64,000 nucleotides of DNA from Lachnospiraceae bacterium. Its GTDB lineage: Bacteria > Bacillota > Clostridia > Lachnospirales > Lachnospiraceae. The position numbers and the translations under genes are program-made. Below are positions 7,873-15,307 of this stretch, one piece after another (the first letter of the stretch is position 1; every line of letters begins with the position of its first letter). The DNA is taken from assembly GCA_017395635.1 (NCBI GenBank), contig JAFQOE010000058.1, positions 1-64,000 on the forward strand. The letters are read 5' to 3'. The notes beneath the pieces were generated by a model. The model was not told the origin of the DNA. It did not search any database and worked only from the letters and a program-made list of their open reading frames with translations.

Positions 7873-7977
7873 ATGATGAATGAATTTTTGAAAAGATTAA
7901 AACAAACAGAAAGATTAAAGGTGATGGAATCGGCAAGGATGGGAAAAGTATTAACTATAGTTCTCCTTGACCGATAG
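7873..7977 (+). CDS. Micro-ORF between tRNA-Cys and an XRE gene
   Basis: A 34-residue basic peptide (MMNEFLKRLKQTERLKVMES and on) with GAAGAG directly upstream. It is in the space after tRNA-Cys and 20 bases before the XRE gene. No family is recognised. It may be chance. Confidence 0.3.
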   Translation: MMNEFLKRLKQTERLKVMESARMGKVLTIVLLDR

Positions 7978-7997
7978 ATGCCGGGAAGGAGAACAGT

Positions 7998-8246
7998 ATG
8001 GCTATTCCAACTATAGACATGGCAGGGACAGGTCAGAATATCAATAGATTAAGACAAAATGCAGGTATTTCTGTGAGGGATTTGCAGAACATATTTGGGT
8101 TTGCCACACCGCAGGCTATTTACAAGTGGCAGCATGGAACAGCGATGCCCACAATAGACAATTTAATTGTGTTGGCGAAGGTTCTGGGAGTAAAGGTTGA
8201 CGATATTTTGGTTATTAACGATACGCAGATTACAATGTCTGCATGA
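7998..8246 (+). CDS. XRE-family regulator inside the tRNA array
   Basis: 82 residues. The helix-turn-helix covers about 12-70 (TGQNINRLRQNAGISVRDLQ, FATPQAIYKWQHGTAMPTID, LIVLAKVLGVKVDDILVI). AAGGAG sits well before ATG 7998. The WQHG motif in the recognition helix is typical of regulators found on clostridial mobile elements. It lies between tRNA-Cys and tRNA-His with room for its own promoter on neither side, so it is probably co-transcribed with the tRNAs. That would be an unusual protein-coding insertion in a tRNA transcript. Confidence 0.85.
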   Translation: MAIPTIDMAGTGQNINRLRQNAGISVRDLQNIFGFATPQAIYKWQHGTAMPTIDNLIVLAKVLGVKVDDILVINDTQITMSA

Positions 8247-8284
8247 AAGAATGAATGATGCGGGTCTGTAAGGCTCGCATACAT

Positions 8285-8358
8285 GGCGGCGGTAGCTCAA
8301 ATGGTAGAGCAGTGGATTGTGGTTCCACTGGTTGCGGGTTCAAGCCCCGTCTGTCGCC
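8285..8358 (+). tRNA. tRNA-His(GUG)
   Basis: The anticodon loop TTGTGGT gives GUG. The stem GCGGCGG/CTGTCGC has G-U pairs, and G8285 pairs with C8358 as the encoded G-1:C73 pair expected for His. The T arm is GCGGGTTCAAGCCCCGT. CCA is not encoded. Confidence 0.9.
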
Positions 8359-8470
8359 CTAAGAGGAGTTAAACTACGGGTAGAATGACAACTCGGATAA
8401 TATGTTTTATACTATGATTAGATTAAGAAAAGCGGACATATATATGGATGTGTCCAGAAAGGAAATGATT

Positions 8471-8620
8471 ATGACTACAGTATTATTTACAAATCAGATT
8501 TATAGTGAACGATATAGCTATAGTTATGCTGTGCTTAAAGAGAAAGAGCAGAGCTTTGATGTTGTGCGCTCATATAAGGTTAAGAATGGTAATTATATTG
8601 TAGTAGATATTGGCTCGTAG
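8471..8620 (+). CDS. Small ORF B, starting MTTVLFTNQ
   Basis: 49 residues (MTTVLFTNQIYSERYSYSYA, ending YKVKNGNYIVVDIGS) from ATG 8471 with AGAAAGGA eight bases before it. The beta-rich C-terminus makes a small folded protein plausible. Its upstream region resembles that of small ORF A at 7466, and both are followed by a GCGGTATTTTTT terminator and then tRNA genes, so this is the second copy of a repeated unit. An extended frame to 8402 lacks a ribosome site. No family is recognised. Confidence 0.45.
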   Translation: MTTVLFTNQIYSERYSYSYAVLKEKEQSFDVVRSYKVKNGNYIVVDIGS

Positions 8621-8645
8621 AAGCCAACAATCAATATGTATTTTG

Positions 8646-8690
8646 TGCCGCTTATCTTTGTGTGAATGCAGAGAGAAGCGGTATTTTTTA
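8646..8690 (+). terminator. Terminator before tRNA-Lys
   Basis: GCCGCTTATCT pairs with AGAGAAGCGGT and TTTTTT follows. It is the counterpart of the terminator at 7646-7684. Confidence 0.65.
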
Positions 8691-8691
8691 T

Positions 8692-8763
8692 GCTCCATTA
8701 ACCCAATGGAAGAGTAACCGGCTTTTAACCGGTAGGTTGTGGGTTCGAATCCCATGTGGAGCA
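8692..8763 (+). tRNA. tRNA-Lys(UUU)
   Basis: GCTCCAT pairs with GTGGAGC. The anticodon loop CTTTTAA gives UUU on the stem ACCGG/CCGGT. The T arm is GTGGGTTCGAATCCCAT. The discriminator is A and no CCA is encoded. Confidence 0.92.
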
Positions 8764-8775
8764 TTAAATTAATAT

Positions 8776-8848
8776 GGCTCCCTAGTCTAAAGGTTAGGAC
8801 ATCGGCCTTTCAAGCCGAAAATGCTGGGTTCAAGTCCCGCGGGAGGCA
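8776..8848 (+). tRNA. tRNA-Glu(UUC)
   Basis: The anticodon loop CTTTCAA gives UUC on TCGGC/GCCGA. The acceptor stem GGCTCCC/GGGAGGC has one G-G mismatch at the second pair. The T arm is CTGGGTTCAAGTCCCGC. The mismatch could weaken charging. Confidence 0.88.
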
Positions 8849-8853
8849 CTTAT

Positions 8854-8936
8854 GGATGGGTATGCCTAGTGGCGAGGGCAGCGGACTGTAAATCCGTCAC
8901 AAAGAAACATCGCAGGTTCGAGTCCTGCCCCATCCA
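8854..8936 (+). tRNA. tRNA-Tyr(GUA)
   Basis: GGATGGG pairs with CCCATCC. The anticodon loop CTGTAAA gives GUA. A long variable arm is present, as bacterial Tyr tRNAs have, and the T arm is GCAGGTTCGAGTCCTGC. The discriminator is A. Confidence 0.92.
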
Positions 8937-8941
8937 CTTAT

Positions 8942-9028
8942 GTTTGCGTGACCGAGAGGTTTATGGTGCCAGCCTGCTAAGTTGGTGTGCGTTAATTCGC
9001 ACCGAAGGTTCGAATCCTTCCGCAGACG
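8942..9028 (+). tRNA. tRNA-Ser(GCU)
   Basis: GTTTGCG pairs with CGCAGAC. The anticodon loop CTGCTAA gives GCU. The long variable arm is GTGTGCGTTAATTCGCAC, and the T arm is GAAGGTTCGAATCCTTC. Confidence 0.92.
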
Positions 9029-9032
9029 TTTT

Positions 9033-9104
9033 GCTCCGGTAGTCTAATGGATAAAATACCCGGCTACGAACCGGGAGATATAGGTTCAATTCCTATTCGG
9101 AGTG
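9033..9104 (+). tRNA. tRNA-Arg(ACG)
   Basis: GCTCCGG pairs with TCGGAGT, including G-U pairs. The anticodon loop CTACGAA gives ACG, which would be edited to ICG by TadA. The T arm is ATAGGTTCAATTCCTAT. It is the last of the eight tRNAs. Confidence 0.9.
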
Positions 9105-9167
9105 TTATTGCAGATTGATGTGTTAAGTGGTATATTTTTATTGGGCAACGTGTAGAAAGGATTGCCA

Positions 9168-9347
9168 TTGGAAAGAAAAATTAAAGTTCACGCATCAAGT
9201 GCATATAAGTATAAACAGGTTCCAACTCTAATGCTCAAAGGAGATTATCTAAAAGCCTTTGGGTTCAATATTGACACAAAAGTGTCGGTCAGGCTCGAAC
9301 CGGAGCGAATAATAATTACCCCTATTAAACAAGAATGTAACGAGTAA
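9168..9347 (+). CDS. SymE-like type I toxin
   Basis: 59 residues from TTG 9168, with AGAAAGGA upstream (TTG 9162 would be too close to it). It shows the SymE pattern of an AbrB-like fold: basic start RKIKVH, then YKYKQVPTLMLKGDYLKAFG as in the family's P.I.LkG.WL..aGF, then FNIDTKVSVRLEPERIIITP. In E. coli, SymE is an SOS-induced RNA-acting or nucleoid-condensing toxin controlled by an antisense RNA and found beside type I restriction genes. Here hsdM lies 2.4 kb downstream, which fits that association. No antisense RNA was identified. Confidence 0.75.
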   Translation: MERKIKVHASSAYKYKQVPTLMLKGDYLKAFGFNIDTKVSVRLEPERIIITPIKQECNE

Positions 9348-9496
9348 ATAGCAGATTGAAAATCACGTTGCCAATATTGGTTTCAGTATATCTAAAATAT
9401 AATTTTGTTCGGTAATAAATGCTGAAAAATAATTACTATTATGCTACAATGTTTACGGAGTGATGTATTATATATAAAGTAAAATAGGTGTAAAAT

Positions 9497-9931
9497 ATGC
9501 GAATGCGTAGAACTGATGAATTGATAGAAGTTCTGATGAGTCTTTCTGATTTGGAAAAATACAATTTGACAGTGGAACATATGGCACAGCATAGACCATT
9601 TCCGGCAAAATTAATAGAGGATTTGATAGATAAGGCATCAACTGAATATGGTATGGAGTTTGATATTGATGATTGTAGTCTTCAGATTGAGCGTTATGGC
9701 GAAATGAATATATACATATCTTTTAAAGAAAAATCCAATGTAATATATCTGGAGAATGACTATATAGAGAATGAACGGATAATTGATGGGATTCAAGGGA
9801 TTTATAAGGAATTGCCAGATGAAAGTATTTATTGTGAGATAATGGCTGTAGAAGAAAAAAAGAAGTATTTGGAACTTATGCGAAGCGAAACAGGAAGAGA
9901 AATAATTAGGAGAGAATTCCTTGAAAAATAG
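9497..9931 (+). CDS. Hypothetical acidic protein
   Basis: 144 residues, with AGGTG before ATG 9497. It begins RMRRTDELIEVLMSLSDLEKY, a helical segment, continues with SLQIERYGEMNIYISFKEKS (strand-rich) and ends in a helical segment (MAVEEKKKYLELMRSETGRE). No signal peptide, membrane part or catalytic motif is visible, and I do not recognise the family. The next gene follows after 22 bases with its own ribosome site, so the two are likely co-transcribed. Such small proteins are typical of element cargo. Confidence 0.6.
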   Translation: MRMRRTDELIEVLMSLSDLEKYNLTVEHMAQHRPFPAKLIEDLIDKASTEYGMEFDIDDCSLQIERYGEMNIYISFKEKSNVIYLENDYIENERIIDGIQGIYKELPDESIYCEIMAVEEKKKYLELMRSETGREIIRREFLEK

Positions 9932-9953
9932 TTGTAAAATGGGGAGAACAGCT

Positions 9954-10166
9954 ATGGTAAAGAAAATCTGGAAGAAGATTATATTTGAAATGCGAATGCA
10001 GATTATGGATGCAAGGTGGAGAAATTCGATGTTACGTAGTTGTTGGGAAGTATATCCTCCGTCGTTCTATTATAGATATACACCGGAGGAACAACGACAG
10101 ATAAAGGATAAGCACTTTGCAGAAATAAGGGCGATGCTTGAAGAGTTTGAGGGAAATCGGCTGTGA
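9954..10166 (+). CDS. Small basic hypothetical protein
   Basis: 70 residues from ATG 9954, with GGGGAG well spaced upstream; an earlier TTG at 9921 is less likely. The N-terminus is basic and amphipathic (MVKKIWKKIIFEMRMQIMDA). An aromatic patch follows (CWEVYPPSFYYRYTPEEQRQ), then an acidic helix. It may be membrane-associated through its N-terminus, but no true transmembrane stretch is present. Function unknown. It lies 22 bases after the preceding hypothetical gene. Confidence 0.55.
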   Translation: MVKKIWKKIIFEMRMQIMDARWRNSMLRSCWEVYPPSFYYRYTPEEQRQIKDKHFAEIRAMLEEFEGNRL

Positions 10167-10210
10167 ATATCCATTCAATGTCGCTAAAACCTTACTATGA
10201 GTACTGAATA

Positions 10211-10294
10211 ATGGACAGTAAAAGATTTAGAATTGGAATCAAGATAGGAAAAGTCTATCGAGATTCCTTTTTTATTTGGGAGAATGGAGGTTGA
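10211..10294 (+). CDS. Possible 27-residue leader peptide
   Basis: A short frame (MDSKRFRIGIKIGKVYRDSF and on) whose stop is one base before the next ATG. The ribosome site for the next gene lies inside it, so it could couple translation. Its own ribosome site is weak. Low confidence. Confidence 0.25.
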   Translation: MDSKRFRIGIKIGKVYRDSFFIWENGG

Positions 10295-10295
10295 A

Positions 10296-10415
10296 ATGGA
10301 GCGTATTTGGTATTGGATTAGAAAATCTCTTAATTGGAATTGGAAGTATTGCAGTAAGTTTTGTCCTACGTGTGAATACTATGAAATCTGCAAAAATGAT
10401 GAAGTGCTGATGTAG
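10296..10415 (+). CDS. Tryptophan- and cysteine-rich micro-protein
   Basis: 39 residues with GGAGG well placed before ATG 10296. The first half is aromatic and basic (MERIWYWIRKSLNWNWKY) and the second half has four cysteines (CSKFCPTCEYYEIC) that could bind zinc. It was too short for normal gene callers. The next gene, 41 bases on, also encodes a probable zinc site (HRAEC and CKCC). Function unknown. Confidence 0.5.
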   Translation: MERIWYWIRKSLNWNWKYCSKFCPTCEYYEICKNDEVLM

Positions 10416-10456
10416 TGGCTACTATGTAGCAAAATTTAGGAAAGGAGCTGTAGGGG

Positions 10457-11068
10457 ATGAGAATGATGAGTAAAGAGTCTTCGAGCAAGATATATCATCG
10501 TGCCGAATGTAGATATGCACGAAAGATTTATAAGAGAAATCGTGTTCAGATGAATTGGGAAGATGCGGAATGGAAAGGATATCGTCCGTGTAAATGCTGT
10601 GATGGTGGTAAGTTTTTGTATGGTCTGGAAGAAGGTGAGATCGAATATTTTGCTGAAAAGTACAATATGGATGTGAATTTAGTGGGTCAAATTATTTATG
10701 TGAGAACAGAAGTAGGATGCTGGAAAATTGTATATAAGATTAGTAGACAGAAATTTATCCTGTTACATAGAAACTATGTAAAGGGACGTATTTCTCTTGA
10801 AGATGTTGAAAAAGCACCTTATCACAGGCAAACAGATATGTCAGAAGCTGGCAGCATTATGAAGTATTTGAAATATATACAGAAGCATGATGAATTTAAA
10901 CAGAATATGCCTGCTGATTATCGTAAGCTGCCACAGGATACAAGGAGACAAAAAGCATATTACAGGGCGGCACAAAAGAGGGATGAGAGAAAAAGTGCCC
11001 GCAGGCTAGATAATCTTTTCGCTATAATTGAGCGTAAAGAAGGTATCAAGGAGTTATCATTTTGTTAA
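10457..11068 (+). CDS. Protein with Ada-type zinc-binding N-terminus
   Basis: 203 residues. Residues 1-50 show IYHRAECRYARKI followed by WKGYRPCKCCDGG, the H/C...C...GYRPCxxC pattern seen in small zinc modules attached to nucleases and in the Ada metal site. The middle is basic with strands (GCWKIVYKISRQKFILLHRN). The C-terminus is very basic and helical (RRQKAYYRAAQKRDERKSAR) and ends SFC. AAAGGAG precedes ATG 10457. It is probably a nucleic-acid binding protein. No nuclease residues were recognised. Confidence 0.6.
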   Translation: MRMMSKESSSKIYHRAECRYARKIYKRNRVQMNWEDAEWKGYRPCKCCDGGKFLYGLEEGEIEYFAEKYNMDVNLVGQIIYVRTEVGCWKIVYKISRQKFILLHRNYVKGRISLEDVEKAPYHRQTDMSEAGSIMKYLKYIQKHDEFKQNMPADYRKLPQDTRRQKAYYRAAQKRDERKSARRLDNLFAIIERKEGIKELSFC

Positions 11069-11086
11069 TGGAAGGAGTTAAAAAAG

Positions 11087-11359
11087 ATGAAAAAATTGTT
11101 GAATGATATCTATTATGAACAGAAAGCAACAAACAGACAGTTGCAGAGGTTATCAAATATTGCATTGATAGGAATTTTGATGTGGTTAAGTAAGAATGCA
11201 AAAGATAAAGGTGATGAACTGGGTAAAAAGCTGTGCAAAGCAGGACTTGCACTTGCAATTGTGGCGGAAGGTGTTTTGATGGTATCAGATATTTGGGATT
11301 ATCGGAGTAAGAGTATCAGTAAACAGCTAATTGAGGTAGAAGAGAAAAAAGATATGTAA
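11087..11359 (+). CDS. Small membrane-associated hypothetical protein
   Basis: 90 residues with GGAAGGAG before ATG 11087. A coiled lead (YYEQKATNRQLQRLSN) is followed by two hydrophobic stretches, NIALIGILMWLS and ALALAIVAEGVLMVSDIW, separated by charged KNAKDKGDELGKK, so a hairpin membrane protein is likely. It starts 18 bases after the zinc-protein gene and is likely in its operon. It could be a small toxin or holin-like protein, but nothing diagnostic is present. Confidence 0.55.
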   Translation: MKKLLNDIYYEQKATNRQLQRLSNIALIGILMWLSKNAKDKGDELGKKLCKAGLALAIVAEGVLMVSDIWDYRSKSISKQLIEVEEKKDM

Positions 11360-11523
11360 ATTCGGATAAAAGAATTCGGATAAAATGCAGTAATATCCGA
11401 CAATTTTGGGAATTTGTTCGGTGTATGAGTTCTCGTACAATCTGATTGCGAAATCGACTGTTTTATGATATACTTAGACTGTCGATGTAAACAATCGTAT
11501 GTTTGAAATTGGGAGGACGCTGC

Positions 11524-11754
11524 ATGGCAACTGAACGAACAAAAGTCAATTATAAACCATTATGGAAAATGCTTATAGATAGGGATATTTCTAAGCAACA
11601 GCTTAGAGAAATGACTTCTATTGCCAGAAGTACTATGGTTAAGATGACAAACAATGAATATGTAGCAATGGATGTATTAGTACGAATATGTCTTGCTATG
11701 GATTGTGGAATGGATGATATCGTAGAAATTGAAAGAGACAATGGAGGAATGTAG
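11524..11754 (+). CDS. XRE regulator at the head of the type I RM operon
   Basis: 76 residues from ATG 11524 with GGGAGG upstream. It is a short Cro-like helix-turn-helix (NYKPLWKMLIDRDISKQQLR, SIARSTMVKMTNNEYVAMDV, LVRICLAMDCGMDDIVEIE). Its stop is two bases before hsdM, so the genes are co-transcribed. It resembles controller proteins that time restriction gene expression, and it probably acts on the promoter in the 165-base gap upstream (TATGATATACT near 11464-11474). Confidence 0.85.
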   Translation: MATERTKVNYKPLWKMLIDRDISKQQLREMTSIARSTMVKMTNNEYVAMDVLVRICLAMDCGMDDIVEIERDNGGM

Positions 11755-11756
11755 AA

Positions 11757-13355
11757 ATGGCAGAATTAGAGAACAGTAAAGATCTAATAAGCGTGTTGTG
11801 GAGTGGAGCAGATATATTACGCTCTAAGATGGATGCGAATGAATATAAAGATTATTTGTTGGGAATTGTTTTCTACAAATACTTGTCAGATTCCTTTTTA
11901 ATTAAGGTGTATGATCTGATTTATGACGAAAAACCGGAATCATTGAAGGTGGCTCTTGAAGCATATATCGAAGCACTGGAGGATGAAAGTGCAGAGGAAT
12001 TAAAAGAGCAGATTAAAGCAGAGTTTCATTATGTAATTGAACCGGAACTTACATATACTTGTTTTGCAGAAGCTGCAAGAAATAATGCTTTTAACAGAGA
12101 GTCTTTGCAAAAGGCATTTAATAATATTGAACAGAGCGACCCATTGTTTGCTGATTTGTTTACAGATATAGATTTGTATTCCAATCGTTTAGGAACTGGA
12201 GACCAAAAGCAGAGTGATACCATTTCTAATCTTATAAAGGAGATTGATAAGGCAGATTTGTTAAATTCAGATTCAGATGTATTAGGTAATGCATATGAAT
12301 ATTTGATTGGACAGTTTGCATCGGAAACCGGAAAGAAGGCGGGAGAGTTCTATACACCACAGGCAGTATCGAAGATTTTGACAAAAATAGCAATTTCCGG
12401 TCAGGAAGATAAAAAGGGATTGTCTGTATACGACCCTTGTATGGGTTCTGGCTCACTTTTGTTAAATGCAAAGAAATATGCTAAGGAACCGGGATACATT
12501 AAATATTATGGTCAGGAACTGATGACCTCCACATTCAACCTTGCGAGAATGAATATGTTTTTGCATGGAATTATGCCTGAAAATCAGAAGCTTCGCAATG
12601 GCGATACCCTTGATGGGGATTGGCCAACAGGTGAAGAAACAGATTTTAATATGGTACTTATGAATCCTCCTTATTCTGCAAAATGGAGTGCGGCAGCAGG
12701 TTTCTTGCAGGATGAAAGATTCAGTGATTATGGTGTGTTGGCACCAAAGTCAAAGGCAGATTATGCATTTTTACTGCATGGATTATATCATCTGAAAAAC
12801 AACGGTACGATGGCGATTGTATTGCCACATGGTGTTTTATTTAGAGGTGCGGCAGAGGGTAAGATAAGGGAAAAATTACTCCGTTCCGGCAATATTTACG
12901 CAGTTATTGGTTTGCCAGCAAATTTATTCTATAATACTTCAATTCCAACCTGTATTATTGTTTTGAAGAAGCACAGAGAAGGACGAGATGTATTGTTCAT
13001 AGATGCTTCACAGAAATATGAGAAGGGTAAGAAGCAGAATGCGATGACAGATGATAATATCGATTCTGTAATGGAACTTTACAACAAGAGAGAAACTGTT
13101 GATAAAGAATCTTATCTGGCAAGTTTTGAAGATATTGAGAAGAATGATTTCAACCTCAATATTCCAAGATATGTTGATAACTTTGAAAAGGAAGAGGAAA
13201 TTGATTTAAACGCTCTTCTGGATGATATGAAAGATACTGATAAGCAGATAGCAGAAGTTCAGGGTGAATTTTTAGCAATGCTTAAGGACTTAACTTCGGA
13301 TGATGAAAGTATTATGTCTTCACTAAGTAGCTTCATCAATATGATTGAGGGGTGA
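11757..13355 (+). CDS. hsdM: Type I restriction-modification methyltransferase subunit HsdM
   Basis: 532 residues. The N-terminal helical HsdM_N domain (LISVLWSGADILRSKMDANE) is followed by the N6-adenine methyltransferase core with the S-adenosylmethionine motif DPCMGSGSLLL at residue 226 and the catalytic NPPY at residue 303. The YLIGQFASETGKKAGEFYTP stretch is a family hallmark. It forms M2S with HsdS to methylate, and R2M2S with HsdR to cut. Its stop overlaps the ribosome site of hsdS, which begins five bases later. Length and motifs are intact, so it should be active. Confidence 0.97.
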   Translation: MAELENSKDLISVLWSGADILRSKMDANEYKDYLLGIVFYKYLSDSFLIKVYDLIYDEKPESLKVALEAYIEALEDESAEELKEQIKAEFHYVIEPELTYTCFAEAARNNAFNRESLQKAFNNIEQSDPLFADLFTDIDLYSNRLGTGDQKQSDTISNLIKEIDKADLLNSDSDVLGNAYEYLIGQFASETGKKAGEFYTPQAVSKILTKIAISGQEDKKGLSVYDPCMGSGSLLLNAKKYAKEPGYIKYYGQELMTSTFNLARMNMFLHGIMPENQKLRNGDTLDGDWPTGEETDFNMVLMNPPYSAKWSAAAGFLQDERFSDYGVLAPKSKADYAFLLHGLYHLKNNGTMAIVLPHGVLFRGAAEGKIREKLLRSGNIYAVIGLPANLFYNTSIPTCIIVLKKHREGRDVLFIDASQKYEKGKKQNAMTDDNIDSVMELYNKRETVDKESYLASFEDIEKNDFNLNIPRYVDNFEKEEEIDLNALLDDMKDTDKQIAEVQGEFLAMLKDLTSDDESIMSSLSSFINMIEG

Positions 13356-13360
13356 TAGAT

Positions 13361-14542
13361 ATGAAAAATCCAAAAATTAGATTCAAAGGTTGTACTGAAG
13401 ATTGGGAACAGCGTAAGTTGGGTGAAGTCTTTGAACAGACCACTAATTTTGTGAATTTGGATGAGGGTAAAATGGAATTGTGGAGCTTAACTGTTGAAGA
13501 TGGTTTAACTCCTAAATCAGAAAGATATAATAGAGAATTTCTTGTAAAGAAAGACACTAATTTTAAAGAGGTCCGTCCGGGCGATATAGTTTACAATCCT
13601 ATGAACATGACATTAGGAGCAGTAGGATATAATGGAATGGCTAAAAGTGTTGCAGTTTCGGGCTATTACACAACTATGGTTGCCAATGCAGGGTATGATT
13701 CTTATTACATTAACACATGGTTAAAAAGCCCTTATGCAATTTCATTATACAAGACTTTTGCAACTGGTTCGTTGAAAGAAAAACAGAGAGTTCAATTTCC
13801 TACGCTTTCAATTATTCCAACAGTGTTTCCAGAGAGCGAGGAACAAAAGAAGATAGGGCTATTTTTTGAAAGACTGGATACCCTCATCACTCTTCACCAG
13901 CGAAAGTGTGAGGAGGCAAAAAAACTAAAAAAATATATGCTTCAAAAAATGTTTCCGAAAGACGGAGCTAAAGTTCCAGAAATTCGATTTGCTGGATTTA
14001 CTGATGATTGGGAACAGCGTAAGTTTGGTAAACTGGCAGTTAGAGAATCAGATTGTGACATGTCCTCGGTTGATAAGCCTTGCGTTGAATATGAAGATGT
14101 CATTGCTAATGAGGGACAACTTAACAAAGATATTACATTAAAAGAAGTACAGAAAAAAGGCATTATCTTTGATGGTTCACAAGTTCTATATGGAAAACTT
14201 CGTCCGTATCTTCACAACTGGTTAAATCCTGATTTTATGGGCATTGCAGTAGGTGATTGGTGGGTTTTGAGACCTGTTGAATTGGATAAAAGTTTTCTTT
14301 ATAGACTTATTCAGACTCAACAATTTAATGATGTCGCAAATCAATCAGCAGGCTCAAAGATGCCAAGAGCTGATTGGAATTTGATTGCAGAAACAGAGTT
14401 TATGGTTCCAAGAATAATTGAAGAGCAAGTGAAAATAGGAGAATATTTAACTAACTTAGATACCCTCATCACTCTTCACCAGCGAAAGTGCGATGAATTG
14501 CAAAATATTAAGAAATACATGCTTCAAAATATGTTTGTGTAA
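13361..14542 (+). CDS. hsdS: Type I specificity subunit HsdS (expressed copy)
   Basis: 393 residues from ATG 13361, with GAGGGG upstream. Two target-recognition domains are each introduced by the same sequence (TEDWEQRKLGE at residue about 11 and TDDWEQRKFGK at about 213) and each closed by LDTLITLHQRKC, followed by a coiled spacer with KKYMLQKMF or KKYMLQNMF. The DNA of these joints is nearly identical and recurs in four silent cassettes downstream, so either half can be swapped by recombination. It determines the two halves of the DNA site read by the enzyme. Confidence 0.96.
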   Translation: MKNPKIRFKGCTEDWEQRKLGEVFEQTTNFVNLDEGKMELWSLTVEDGLTPKSERYNREFLVKKDTNFKEVRPGDIVYNPMNMTLGAVGYNGMAKSVAVSGYYTTMVANAGYDSYYINTWLKSPYAISLYKTFATGSLKEKQRVQFPTLSIIPTVFPESEEQKKIGLFFERLDTLITLHQRKCEEAKKLKKYMLQKMFPKDGAKVPEIRFAGFTDDWEQRKFGKLAVRESDCDMSSVDKPCVEYEDVIANEGQLNKDITLKEVQKKGIIFDGSQVLYGKLRPYLHNWLNPDFMGIAVGDWWVLRPVELDKSFLYRLIQTQQFNDVANQSAGSKMPRADWNLIAETEFMVPRIIEEQVKIGEYLTNLDTLITLHQRKCDELQNIKKYMLQNMFV

Positions 14543-14750
14543 GGAGTTTTGCATGAATTAAATGAGATGATTTCAAAAATTTCAAAAATGAAAAAATAGA
14601 AGAGCTGAAGGTGTAAATAATGTCGACTTACGCTGTATTCAATCTATAGTTAAATAATAGCATGTTCATATAATTAAGTTGTTAGGAGCAATCTATAAAT
14701 GTTCAGCAACTCTCAAAATATGAACAAAAATTTGCTACTTACAATTGTGT
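14543..14750 (+). other. Spacer between hsdS and the silent cassette array
   Basis: About 210 bases with no convincing gene. The end of it is open in the cassette frame (SINVQQLSKYEQKFATYNCV) after an in-frame TAG, so it looks like remnant hsdS spacer sequence. No promoter or start for the array was recognised, which supports the array being silent. Confidence 0.5.
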
Positions 14751-15276
14751 TTGGGAACAGCGTAAGTTGGGAGAAATTGTTGATAGAATTACGAGGAAGA
14801 ATCAAGATTTAGTATCTACATTGCCACTAACAATATCAGCTCAGTATGGTCTTATTGACCAAAATGAGTTCTTTGATAAGAGAGTGGCGAGCAAAGATGT
14901 TAGTGGATATTATTTGATAAATAATGGCGAATTTGCGTATAACAAGAGTACATCATCAGACGCACCGTGGGGAGCAATTAAAAGACTTGATCGCTACGAA
15001 AATGGTGTATTATCTACTCTTTATATAGTATTTGCCATCAAAGAAGATGCAGAGGTTGATTCAGATTATTTAGTAACATATTATGACACAGATTTGTGGC
15101 ATAGAGGCGTTAGAGAGATTGCAGCCGAAGGAGCTAGAAATCATGGACTACTTAATATTGCTCCGGCTGATTTCTTTGAGACAAGTTTAACTATACCACA
15201 AGATATCGAAGAGCAAAAAGCTATTGGAAAGTTCTTTTGTGAAATAAATGCTCTCATCACTCTTCACCAGCGACAA
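14751..15276 (+). pseudogene. Silent TRD cassette 1
   Basis: It encodes WEQRKLGEIVDRITRKNQDL, an interior with YYLINNGEFAYNKS, and the closing joint ALITLHQRQ. It resembles cassette 4 in the LPLTISAQYG / LPTLTISAANG stretch, so the two may recognise related half-sites. It has no ATG or ribosome site of its own. Confidence 0.85.
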
Positions 15277-15307
15277 AAGACTATTTCTATAGAACATAAT
15301 CGGTATG

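Noticed and set aside
7399..8764. Several ORFs crossing the tRNA genes, such as 7661-7849, 7789-7977 and 8570-8764
   Set aside because: They read through well-formed tRNA cloverleaves and have no ribosome sites. Only the 3' part of the 7789 frame is kept, as a low-confidence micro-ORF.
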